Origin: Parvularculaceae bacterium
GTDB taxonomy: Bacteria; Pseudomonadota; Alphaproteobacteria; Caulobacterales; Parvularculaceae
DNA length: 64,000 nt
Direction of reading: 5' to 3'
Assembly: GCA_021776475.1 (NCBI GenBank)
Contig: JAJFFV010000005.1
Coordinates: 1,054,001 to 1,118,000, forward strand
Under the pieces are notes generated by a model that made no database searches, was not told where the DNA came from, and saw only the letters and a program-made list of their open reading frames with translations. The position numbers and the translations under genes were made by a program. Of this stretch, positions 18,372 through 29,298 are shown piece by piece (positions within the stretch are counted from its first letter, which is position 1; each line of letters begins with the position of its first letter).

Positions 18372-19730
18372 GTGAGGCATTTCAAACTGAATACTGGCAG
18401 CGCTGATCTCTCACGAGAGGATATCGCGCATAATTTCAGCGATTTGCATCCCCCGCTTGAACCGGCACAGGCCGTCGTAGATGCAGCACGCTGCATCTAT
18501 TGTTATGACGCACCCTGTCTCAATGCCTGCCCGACACGGATAGACATTCCGAAATTCATTCATCAGATCCGCTCCGGGAATATCGAGGGTTCAGCGAAGA
18601 CTATTCTATCTGCTAATATTATGGGCGGTACCTGTGCTAGAGCCTGCCCGACAGAAGTTCTGTGTGAGCAGGTTTGCGTCGTCAATCACACAGAAGGCGC
18701 ATCAGTCAAAATAGGCGACCTACAGCGGTTCGCGGTCGATCACTTGATTGAGACCTCGGCTGCTCACCCTTTTGAGCGCGCAGCTGAAACCGGCAAACGG
18801 TTCGCCGTCATCGGCGCTGGACCTGCCGGCCTGGCTTTTGCCCATCGTGCCGCAATGCTGGGCAATGACGTTGTGATCTATGAGGCCAAATCAAAGCCGG
18901 GCGGTCTCAATGAATATGGCCTTGCAGCATACAAAATGGCTAACAATTTCGCGCAGCGGGAAGTAGAGTTTTTGCTGGGTATCGGCGGTATAGAGATCGA
19001 GTACAAAAAATTGCTTGGCGACAATCTGGTACTGGATGACCTGCGGCGGGATTTCGATGCGGTTTTCATCGGCGCCGGACTGACCGGCAATCGCGCGCTT
19101 CATATTCCAGGAGAAGCGCTGAACGGTGTGCGCAATGCGCTGGAATTTATTGAAGTGGTACGGGAGGCTGATGACAAATCCAAAATTCCGATCAGTCACA
19201 ACGTCATCGTGATCGGCGGCGGAAACACTGCCATTGACGCGGCCGTACAGGCCAAATGCCTTGGCGCCCGCAACGTCACATTGGTCTATCGCCGCGGGCC
19301 GGAGGCAATGAGCGCGACGGAATGGGAACAGGATCTGGCAAAAGCGAACGGGGTAGTCATGCGTTTTTGGGCAGCACCGCAGTCCTTCGTCGGCAACGAT
19401 GGCGTCAAGACAGCGACCTTCGCCGAGATGGACGTCAGAAACGGCAAATTGTCACCGACAGAGACAACTTTTGAAATTAAAACAGATTTGGTGCTGAAGG
19501 CAATCGGGCAGTCACTGGAAGAAACTGAGCTCGCTGGCCTCAAAATCGAAAACGGCAAGATCGTTGTCGATAAGCAATTCCGTACATCGCTTGACGGTGT
19601 CTATGCTGGTGGCGACTGTATCGCGTCCGGCGAAGACCTGACGGTTCAGGCCGTTGAAGATGGGAAGCAGGCTGCGATCTGCGCCGATGCGTATCTGCGC
19701 GCGCCGCCGGTCAAAGGAGCTGCCGAATGA
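18372..19730 (+). CDS. preT: NAD-dependent dihydropyrimidine dehydrogenase, subunit PreT
   Basis: The flavin/FeS electron-input subunit of the enzyme that reduces uracil and thymine to 5,6-dihydro forms. The 452-residue protein has an N-terminal Cys-rich FeS module (CIYCYDAPCLNACPTR; GTCARACPTEVLCEQVC) and an FAD site VIGAGPAGLAF. A NAD(P) site VIGGGNTAID and a C-terminal VYAGGDCIASGEDL follow, as in GltD-like reductases. It starts at a GTG (18372) behind a GGGAG site. Its stop overlaps preA by the ATGA at 19727, so translation is probably coupled. Confidence 0.93.
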   Translation: MRHFKLNTGSADLSREDIAHNFSDLHPPLEPAQAVVDAARCIYCYDAPCLNACPTRIDIPKFIHQIRSGNIEGSAKTILSANIMGGTCARACPTEVLCEQVCVVNHTEGASVKIGDLQRFAVDHLIETSAAHPFERAAETGKRFAVIGAGPAGLAFAHRAAMLGNDVVIYEAKSKPGGLNEYGLAAYKMANNFAQREVEFLLGIGGIEIEYKKLLGDNLVLDDLRRDFDAVFIGAGLTGNRALHIPGEALNGVRNALEFIEVVREADDKSKIPISHNVIVIGGGNTAIDAAVQAKCLGARNVTLVYRRGPEAMSATEWEQDLAKANGVVMRFWAAPQSFVGNDGVKTATFAEMDVRNGKLSPTETTFEIKTDLVLKAIGQSLEETELAGLKIENGKIVVDKQFRTSLDGVYAGGDCIASGEDLTVQAVEDGKQAAICADAYLRAPPVKGAAE

Positions 19731-21004
19731 AAGATCTTGGCTGCATTATCGCCGGGGTTGAAAGCATCAACCCGTTCTGGCTCGCCTCGGCGCCGCCGAC
19801 CGATAAAAAATACAACGTCGAACGTGCTTTCAAAGCAGGCTGGGGCGGCGCCGTCTGGAAAACCCTGGGGGAAGATCCACCTGTCGTTAACGTCACCAGT
19901 CGTTACGGCGTGCACAGATCGCATGATCGCACCATCATCGGTATCAACAACATTGAATTGATTTCAGATCGGCCGCTCGACATCAATTTGCGCGAGATGG
20001 AAGAGATGCGGCGCGCATGGCCGGATCGGGTGATCATCGGGTCGATCATGGCACCGATGGACGAGCGGGCCTGGAAAGATCTGGCGATCAAGGTCGCCAA
20101 TACAGGTGTACAAGGAATTGAGCTTAATCTCGGCTGTCCGCATGGCATGTGCGAGCGCGGCATGGGATCGGCAGTGGGCCAAGATCCGGAATTTGTCGAA
20201 CAAACAACACGCTGGGTCCGCGAGGCGACTGATCTACCCGTGTTCACAAAACTGACACCGAACGTCACCGACATCATGCTTCCGGCATGCGCAGCGAAAG
20301 CGGGCGGCGCACATGCGATCTCGCTGATCAACACCGTGAATTCAATCATTGGTGTTGATCTCGACAATATGACACCAACCCCAACGGTGGACGGGCACGG
20401 CACCCATGGTGGTTATTGCGGCGAGGCAGTTAAGCCGATCGCCTTGCACATGACGGCTGAAATCGCCCGCAGTCAGGAAACAGCGGGCGTCGAAATATCC
20501 GCGATCGGCGGGATCACCACGTGGCGGGACGCCGCTGAATTCATTGCCCTCGGGGCCAGCGGCGTGCAGGTTTGCACCGCGGCAATGTTATACGGGTTTC
20601 GGATCGTCGAAGATATGAACGAAGGCCTTGCCGCGTTCATGCGGGAAAAAAAATACCGGACAATCGAAGATTTCAAAGGTGCGGCGTCAGCTCAAACGGT
20701 TGATTGGAACGCTCTCAACATGAATCACGATTTGCTGGCGCGAATCAATCCTGATGCCTGCATCGAATGTGGTCGTTGCTTTATTGCCTGTGAGGACACC
20801 TCGCACCAGGCGATCCGGATAGATGCCAAACCGGATGGCGGCCGACTGTTTTCGGTCATCGATGACGAATGTGTCGGCTGCAATCTGTGTATGCATGTAT
20901 GTCCGGTGAAGGACTGCATCACGATGGAAGCCGTGGTTGACGACAGGCCCTATACGACGTGGCCGGAGCACCCAAAAAATCCGTTACGAAATGCGGCAGA
21001 ATGA
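19727..21004 (+). CDS. preA: NAD-dependent dihydropyrimidine dehydrogenase, subunit PreA
   Basis: The FMN catalytic subunit (425 residues). An N-terminal TIM barrel of the dihydroorotate dehydrogenase type holds NLGCPHGMCERGMGSAVGQ and the phosphate-loop region GGITTWRDAAEF. Two C-terminal [4Fe-4S] motifs follow: CIECGRCFIAC and CVGCNLCMHVCPVKDC. Where mammalian DPD has the general-acid Cys in ACGQ, this protein reads AVGQ; I believe bacterial PreA proteins commonly differ there, but have not checked. It overlaps its neighbours by 4 nt on both sides. Confidence 0.93.
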   Translation: MKDLGCIIAGVESINPFWLASAPPTDKKYNVERAFKAGWGGAVWKTLGEDPPVVNVTSRYGVHRSHDRTIIGINNIELISDRPLDINLREMEEMRRAWPDRVIIGSIMAPMDERAWKDLAIKVANTGVQGIELNLGCPHGMCERGMGSAVGQDPEFVEQTTRWVREATDLPVFTKLTPNVTDIMLPACAAKAGGAHAISLINTVNSIIGVDLDNMTPTPTVDGHGTHGGYCGEAVKPIALHMTAEIARSQETAGVEISAIGGITTWRDAAEFIALGASGVQVCTAAMLYGFRIVEDMNEGLAAFMREKKYRTIEDFKGAASAQTVDWNALNMNHDLLARINPDACIECGRCFIACEDTSHQAIRIDAKPDGGRLFSVIDDECVGCNLCMHVCPVKDCITMEAVVDDRPYTTWPEHPKNPLRNAAE

Positions 21005-22500
21005 TGAAAAAAATTGGCCACATAATCGCAGGACAAACGCACACAGAAGGGCGTGCGACAGGCCCTGTGTTTAACCCGGCGACAGGCGGACAAACTGGAG
21101 AAGTTCTGCTTGGCGGTGCTGATGACGTTGCAGCTGCCGTGGCAGCGGCGCGCGCAAGCCAACCCGATTGGGCAGCAACACCGCCGGCAAAACGTGCATC
21201 TATCATGTTCGCCTTACGCGAAATCATGCAGGCGCGCTGTGACGAAATTGCACAAACGATCAGTGCAGAGCACGGGAAAACCCATGCGGACGCACTCGGG
21301 GAAGTGACACGCGCGCTGGAAGTGGTTGAATTCGCCAGCGGAATTCCGCACCTCCTCAAAGGTGATTATTCCCGCAATGTCGCGAGCGGCGTTGATACAC
21401 ATGCGGATCGTGAACCCCTCGGTATCGTCGCCGGGATCACACCGTTCAATTTCCCGTTCATGGTCCCGTTGTGGATGATCCCGATGGCGCTCGCCTGCGG
21501 CAACGCGTTTGTCCTCAAACCATCGGAAAAAGACCCATCAAGCGCCAATTTGATCCATGACCTCCTGACAGAAGCGGCTTTGCCTGCAGGTTTGCTGAAC
21601 ATTGTCCACGGCGCGAAAGGCGCTGTCGATGCGATCCTCGATCATCCGGAGATCGCAGCTGTGAGCTTTGTCGGCTCCACAGCGATTGCGGAGTATGTCT
21701 ACAATCGAGGTTGCGCCTCGGCAAAACGTGTTCAGGCACTTGGCGGTGCCAAAAACCATATGATCGTGATGCCGGATGCTGATCTTGATCAGGCAACCGA
21801 TGCTCTGATGGGCGCGGGCTATGGTTCTGCAGGAGAACGCTGCATGGCAATTTCTGTCGCTGTTCCGGTAGGCGAAGAAACCGCCAACAGGCTTGTCGAA
21901 AAACTCGCCCCCAGGGTTCGAGCGCTAAAAATAGGACCGGGTACGGATAGCGACGCCGAAATGGGCCCGTTGATTACACGAGCCCACCGCGATCGCGTCG
22001 CTCTGCTGATCGAACAAGGGGAACAAGAAGGAGCAAATCTTGCCGTCGATGGCCGCGGATTGTCGATGCAGGGATACGAAGACGGTTATTGGCTGGGTGG
22101 CACGCTGCTCGACCATGTGCGACCGGGGATGAGTGTTTACGATCAGGAGATTTTCGGCCCTGTCCTGTCGGTTGTTCGAACCAACACTTATGATGCCGCC
22201 ATCGATTTGATCAATACCAACCCCTATGCCAACGGCACGGCGATCTTTACCCGGAATGGCGACACGGCACGTGACTTTGCAGCACAGATTAAGGTCGGCA
22301 TGGTCGGGGTCAATGTGCCCATTCCGGTGCCGGTCGGCTATCACAGTTTTGGCGGCTGGAAACGATCAATCTTCGGTGCCCACGGGATCTACGGACCTGA
22401 AGCAATCCACTTTTACACGCGCCTCAAAACCGTAACGACACGCTGGCCCACAGGTATTCGTGCCGGTGCAGACTTCAAATTCCCAACGATGAACTCGTGA
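21001..22500 (+). CDS. mmsA: CoA-acylating methylmalonate-semialdehyde dehydrogenase
   Basis: Oxidatively decarboxylates malonate or methylmalonate semialdehyde to acetyl- or propionyl-CoA with NAD and CoA. The start is the ATG at 21001, overlapping the preA stop, giving 499 residues. ALDH features are PFNFP (Asn150) and nucleophile Cys281 in GSAGERCMA. LGGAKNH stands where hydrolytic ALDHs keep a general-base Glu, and its absence is typical of the CoA-dependent MmsA branch. In this operon it disposes of the semialdehydes produced from uracil and thymine. Confidence 0.92.
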   Translation: MMKKIGHIIAGQTHTEGRATGPVFNPATGGQTGEVLLGGADDVAAAVAAARASQPDWAATPPAKRASIMFALREIMQARCDEIAQTISAEHGKTHADALGEVTRALEVVEFASGIPHLLKGDYSRNVASGVDTHADREPLGIVAGITPFNFPFMVPLWMIPMALACGNAFVLKPSEKDPSSANLIHDLLTEAALPAGLLNIVHGAKGAVDAILDHPEIAAVSFVGSTAIAEYVYNRGCASAKRVQALGGAKNHMIVMPDADLDQATDALMGAGYGSAGERCMAISVAVPVGEETANRLVEKLAPRVRALKIGPGTDSDAEMGPLITRAHRDRVALLIEQGEQEGANLAVDGRGLSMQGYEDGYWLGGTLLDHVRPGMSVYDQEIFGPVLSVVRTNTYDAAIDLINTNPYANGTAIFTRNGDTARDFAAQIKVGMVGVNVPIPVPVGYHSFGGWKRSIFGAHGIYGPEAIHFYTRLKTVTTRWPTGIRAGADFKFPTMNS

Positions 22501-22525
22501 TCAAACCTGACAAAGGAGAACAACA

Positions 22526-23395
22526 ATGACCAGTTTGCGCGGTGGCTTGATCCAGATGTCCTTGAAGGGATCGACAGACGATACGCCGGAAAATATTCGT
22601 GCAGCCATGATCGATGCGCATATTCCCCTGATTGAGGAAGCAGGAAAACAGGGCGTTCAGGTCTTGTGTTTCCAGGAAGTTTTTACGCAACCCTATTTTT
22701 GCCCGAGCCAGGACACTAAATGGTATGCCGCAGCAGAGGATATTCCTGAAGGCCCAACTTGCAAACTGATGCAAGAATACGCAAAAAAATTCAGCATGGT
22801 AATCGTCGTACCGATTTACGAGCGCACCAACGTGGCAGGCGTCTATTACAATACTGCCGCGGTAATCGATGCGGACGGTGCTTATCTCGGCAAATACCGT
22901 AAGACGCACATCCCACAAGTCGCCGGATTTTGGGAAAAATTTTTTTTCAAGCCTGGCGCCTCGAATTGGCCAGTCTTCAACACCGCCTATTGCAAACTCG
23001 GCGTTTACATCTGTTATGACCGGCACTTCCCTGAAGGGTGGCGCGCCCTCGCCCTCAATGGTGCGGAATATATCGTTAACCCCTCAGCGACGGTTGCCGG
23101 GTTGTCAGAATATCTCTGGAAACTTGAACAACCAGCTTCTGCTGTCGCCAACGGTTGCTGGATCGGTGCGATTAACCGGGTTGGCGTCGAGCAACCTTGG
23201 AGCATTGGCGAATTTTATGGACAGAGCTATTTTGTCAACCCGCGTGGCCAGATCGAAGAGGAGGCGAGCCGCGATCAGGACGAACTCATTGTGCATGACA
23301 TGAATATGGATATGGTGCGTGAAGTGCGCGACCTTTGGCAATTCTTTCGCGATCGCCGGCCTGATGTTTATGGACCCCTCGTTGAAAGCGAATAG
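22526..23395 (+). CDS. Beta-ureidopropionase (N-carbamoyl-beta-alanine amidohydrolase)
   Basis: A nitrilase-superfamily amidohydrolase (289 residues) with the Glu-Lys-Cys triad at E51 (FQEVFTQPYF), K126 (YRKTHIP) and C163 (YICYDRHFPEG). The region after the Cys matches beta-ureidopropionase and N-carbamoylputrescine amidase. The operon points to the former, hydrolysing N-carbamoyl-beta-alanine to beta-alanine, CO2 and NH3 as the third step of reductive pyrimidine breakdown. An AAAGGAGAA ribosome site precedes the ATG. The NCS1 transporter begins 11 nt downstream. Confidence 0.9.
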   Translation: MTSLRGGLIQMSLKGSTDDTPENIRAAMIDAHIPLIEEAGKQGVQVLCFQEVFTQPYFCPSQDTKWYAAAEDIPEGPTCKLMQEYAKKFSMVIVVPIYERTNVAGVYYNTAAVIDADGAYLGKYRKTHIPQVAGFWEKFFFKPGASNWPVFNTAYCKLGVYICYDRHFPEGWRALALNGAEYIVNPSATVAGLSEYLWKLEQPASAVANGCWIGAINRVGVEQPWSIGEFYGQSYFVNPRGQIEEEASRDQDELIVHDMNMDMVREVRDLWQFFRDRRPDVYGPLVESE

Positions 23396-23406
23396 GGATT
23401 GAGCGT

Positions 23407-26324
<2,918 letters not shown>

Positions 26325-26527
26325 ATTACCTAGTCTGTCTGGTTGGTCTGGTGATTCCCGATTTCAAAAAAAATTGGAAAACTTTTAAGGCGACTAGCAC
26401 CTTGCACCGACGGATCGCTGAACCCCGATTGGCGGCGAGTGTTCTGTCGCCAGAAGTGAAGAAAGTTGTTGGCTAAATGGGAAAAAGATCATAAGCAACG
26501 GCGTTTGTTCCAAAGGAGTTAGTTAAG

Positions 26528-26689
26528 ATGTTGCGTCCAATTTTTGTATTGTTTTCAGTTTTGTCGGTTGCTGCATGTGCGGGTGTGCCGGACGGTGAAC
26601 CGAACGCCGAGGGTGAAAAAAAAGAAGTATGTCGCACTGTAAAAGAAAGCGGTTCCAATATCCCGGTGCGTGTTTGCAGAAAACTCTAA
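26528..26689 (+). CDS. Small lipoprotein (53 aa)
   Basis: A 53-codon gene starting at an ATG with an AGGAG site (26514-26518) at good spacing. The product has a lipoprotein signal (SVAAC, lipid Cys17), an acidic linker, then EVCRTVKESGSNIPVRVCRK. Small secreted proteins with a Cys-Arg ... Gly-Ser ... Val-Cys pattern are common in alphaproteobacteria, and the two late Cys may form a disulfide. Function is unknown. It is isolated in a 540-bp gap between the pyrimidine operon and the convergent cyclase gene. Confidence 0.7.
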   Translation: MLRPIFVLFSVLSVAACAGVPDGEPNAEGEKKEVCRTVKESGSNIPVRVCRKL

Positions 26690-26864
26690 CTGGTGCTCTG
26701 CACGCGTTAGGATCGGCCGGTGTTGGTCAATTTTTTCAGCACACAAATTTAACTTGACGAATTGCTTGTAACATTGGCCTCGCCAGGCGGGATCGCTGAG
26801 AGTTATCATCGGAAAGCTGTGTTGTCGCTAGATGTGATGTTCCAAGTCGCATTTCAACGTCTGT

Positions 26865-28274
26865 CTACTCAGCTTTGATTTCGTAGGTTTGAACGGGTTG
26901 CGATCTGTTTTTCACCTGAATGGGTTCTTTTCTGATTGCTTGAAACTTGTTCTGACATTCGATCATGGTCGTTTCACTCACCAGGATTTGCCCAGGCTCA
27001 CAGATTGATTCGATGCGTGCGGCAACATTCACATTATCACCGATGACGGTGAACTCCATGCGCGTTGAAGAGCCGATATTGCCAGCAACCATTTCGCCGG
27101 TATTCATGCCAATGCGCATCTGCATGTTCCGTGCCTCTGGGTAGCTTGCTTGCCAGCCCCGTACGAGTTCTGTGAGTTTTCTTTGCATGCGCAAGCCCGT
27201 CTGCACTGCCCGGACAGACCCTTCTTCGTGATCGTTGATGGCGGTAAATGTCGCCATGATGCCATCTCCGAGAAATTTATCTATGACGCCATGCTCATCT
27301 TCTATAATATCAGTCATAGCAGTCATGTATATATTCAGTATATCAACCAATCTCTTGGGCGGCATTTTCTCGGACATTTTGGTGAACCCCTTCAGGTCCG
27401 AGAACATGACCGTCGCCCAGACAGTCTTGCCACCAAGGGCAAGCTTTTTCTCGCGATTGCGTGAAATTTCGTCGACGACACTTTTGGGTATGTAAGCACC
27501 CATTTTTTCCTTTTCTATCGACAGGCGGCGCTCCTGCTCCAGAGCCTCTCGAAGGTCTTCAGCCATTGCTACTGTTCTTTCAAATAGCTTCGCATTTTCT
27601 ATGGCAACGCCCGTGCTACTTGCCAGCGCAGCAAACAGGCCTTCATCATTTATGTCAAAGCTGCTTTCATCATGCTTGTTAATAACTTCAAGCACGCCAA
27701 TGACTGCACCGCGCACAGAAATCGGACACGCGATCAGGGATTTTGTCTGATAGCCGGATAGTTGGTCAAAGGAAGAATCAAATCGCTGGTCTGTGTACGC
27801 ATCTTCTACACGCACAGTTTTTCCGGTCTTGGCGACATGCCCGGCTATACCTTGTCCCAGCTTCACCTTCAGGGGCTTGAGTGCTTCGCTTCGCTCCCCG
27901 CTGACAACGTGAAAATCGAGTGATTTGCCATCTTCATCCAGAATAAAAATGGCGCCGGAATCCGCCCCCATTACTTCTTTGCTGACGCTCAGTATTCGAT
28001 CAAGAAGATTTGATATCCTCAATTCGCTGCCTAAAGCATTTGCGACTGAGTTCAGCGCGCGTAACTCAGCCAACCGTTTTGTTAGCAGAGCATTGGAATC
28101 TAACAAATCAGAAGTTGCTTGCTTGATGCGCTCTTCAAGGCCTTCATTTAGGCTGGCGAGCATTTCGTTTGCGGAATATAGTTGTCGACTCTTTTGCTCG
28201 ATCAACTCCTCGGCTTGCTTGCGCGCATTTCGTTCCCGATTGAGGCGGCGCTCAAGCATCTCATAATCTGACAT
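26865..28274 (-). CDS. GAF-domain class III adenylate cyclase
   Basis: A cytosolic nucleotide cyclase (469 residues). It has an N-terminal coiled coil (about 1-75), a GAF domain (about 85-235), a short linker helix, and a class III catalytic domain (about 284-469). Metal Asp residues are D293 (MFSDLKGFT) and D337 (FLGDG). The base-specifying pair reads K333 and T409 (FTVIGDNVN), the adenylate-type combination, with N416 and R420 for transition-state contacts, so cAMP is the expected product. The start lies 2 nt from the stop of the H-NOX gene, an operon in which H-NOX is first. The GAF ligand is unknown. Confidence 0.9.
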   Translation of the reverse strand: MSDYEMLERRLNRERNARKQAEELIEQKSRQLYSANEMLASLNEGLEERIKQATSDLLDSNALLTKRLAELRALNSVANALGSELRISNLLDRILSVSKEVMGADSGAIFILDEDGKSLDFHVVSGERSEALKPLKVKLGQGIAGHVAKTGKTVRVEDAYTDQRFDSSFDQLSGYQTKSLIACPISVRGAVIGVLEVINKHDESSFDINDEGLFAALASSTGVAIENAKLFERTVAMAEDLREALEQERRLSIEKEKMGAYIPKSVVDEISRNREKKLALGGKTVWATVMFSDLKGFTKMSEKMPPKRLVDILNIYMTAMTDIIEDEHGVIDKFLGDGIMATFTAINDHEEGSVRAVQTGLRMQRKLTELVRGWQASYPEARNMQMRIGMNTGEMVAGNIGSSTRMEFTVIGDNVNVAARIESICEPGQILVSETTMIECQNKFQAIRKEPIQVKNRSQPVQTYEIKAE

Positions 28275-28276
28275 GT

Positions 28277-28822
28277 TTAGGCGGCTTTCGTGAGGGTAAA
28301 CTGCGCGTGTTTTTTCTCACCATCCGACAAATCCTCGAAGGAGACGTTGATGTTTTCACCAAAATGGTTGGCGCAACCCATAATCAACCCTTCTGCCAGA
28401 TCTGCAAAGGGTCGTTTTGATTTGTATACCATATAAAGTGTTGAGTCTCCTTCCAAGCGGCAGGTAAAAGTGGGAAGCTCCGCGTCTGGATAAAGTTTCA
28501 GAACCTCTACATGAATATAGGATTCGACACTCATCAAGAAATCGTAGGTTGTTGTAGTATTTTTGAAAAACTCTCCATAGTTCGCATAGAAGCGTCCGAA
28601 GAGATGGACGCCGAACGTCTTGATCAGATCAGCGATATCTGTACTGGTTTCATTTGAGAGAGCGGTAACCAAGTCGACCAATTCAGAATGGTCGTAGGTG
28701 CCGACCGACGTATAGGCACCTCCTGTTGATAGGTCGCATGCTTCAATAATTTTATCCGCGATATCGTAGGAGAACACTTCCTCGACCATGGTCAAAAACT
28801 CAGTAAAAACAACGCCCTTCAT
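28277..28822 (-). CDS. H-NOX heme nitric-oxide/oxygen-binding sensor
   Basis: A stand-alone heme gas sensor of 181 residues, the normal H-NOX length. It opens with MKGVVFTEFLTMVEE, the family hallmark. It has the proximal heme ligand H104 (SYIHVEVLKLYP) and the heme-propionate motif Y-x-S-x-R at Y133, S135 and R137. The ATG at 28822 has AAGAGGG on the minus strand about 10 nt upstream; a longer in-frame reading to 29176 has no family similarity and is rejected. H-NOX proteins usually control a neighbouring kinase or cyclase; here the neighbour is the GAF-adenylate cyclase. Whether it binds O2 as well as NO cannot be told. Confidence 0.93.
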   Translation of the reverse strand: MKGVVFTEFLTMVEEVFSYDIADKIIEACDLSTGGAYTSVGTYDHSELVDLVTALSNETSTDIADLIKTFGVHLFGRFYANYGEFFKNTTTTYDFLMSVESYIHVEVLKLYPDAELPTFTCRLEGDSTLYMVYKSKRPFADLAEGLIMGCANHFGENINVSFEDLSDGEKKHAQFTLTKAA

Positions 28823-29298
28823 GCAAATGGCCCTCTTGTAACAAAGTTGCTTTTTTAAAAGCTGTTGTAAGTATATGTGCTTGCACGACGCAAGCGATTT
28901 CCCGGAACGATGTTTGCCGTTGATCGGCTGGCTTGGTGATTGACGTAAAACCGGCGCATTTGTGTTGTGAACCTTCTCGTTTGAATGGTTGTCATGACGC
29001 GAAGAGAAAATGAAATCGGGTTTAGCGAACACAACAGATTTTGATATTTTTTGAAGCAAAGCCGTGATGAATTTTCGTAGAATATCTGCTTGACAAAACA
29101 TGGTTGGTGGGGCCCGGTCAATTGCCCAAAGGTGAGCATCCTCTTGTGTTCTTGTTCGGCGACAAAACGGGAACATGCGGTGAAATCCTTAATTGTCTTC
29201 CTAAAATGACCATGCCTTAATTGTCTTCCTAAAATGACCATGATAGTTTGAAAATATAGAACCCAGATAGCTGGGTACATTGGGGGTAGTTATTTAAA
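28823..29298. other. Shared divergent intergenic region (H-NOX/cyclase versus cytochrome operon)
   Basis: These 476 bp separate two divergent operons and must contain both promoters. I see no supported gene. A minus-strand open frame spanning 28855-29280 has no family signature and runs through the tandem repeat. No clear FNR (TTGAT-N4-ATCAA) or CRP (TGTGA-N6-TCACA) site was found by eye. The last 100 bp before the cytochrome gene hold the tandem duplication annotated separately. Confidence 0.6.
29187..29242. repeat. Perfect 28-bp tandem duplication
   Basis: The unit at 29187-29214 is repeated exactly and without spacer at 29215-29242. It begins CCTTAATTGTCTTCC and ends in ATGACCATG. It lies 57-112 bp upstream of the first cytochrome start, in the expected promoter area. 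It could be a recent slippage event or a doubled regulatory site. Confidence 0.9.

Noticed and set aside
28855-29280. A 141-codon minus-strand open frame in the H-NOX/cytochrome intergenic region
   Set aside because: It has no recognisable domain, includes the 28-bp tandem duplication (whose length is not a multiple of three) and lacks a clear ribosome site.
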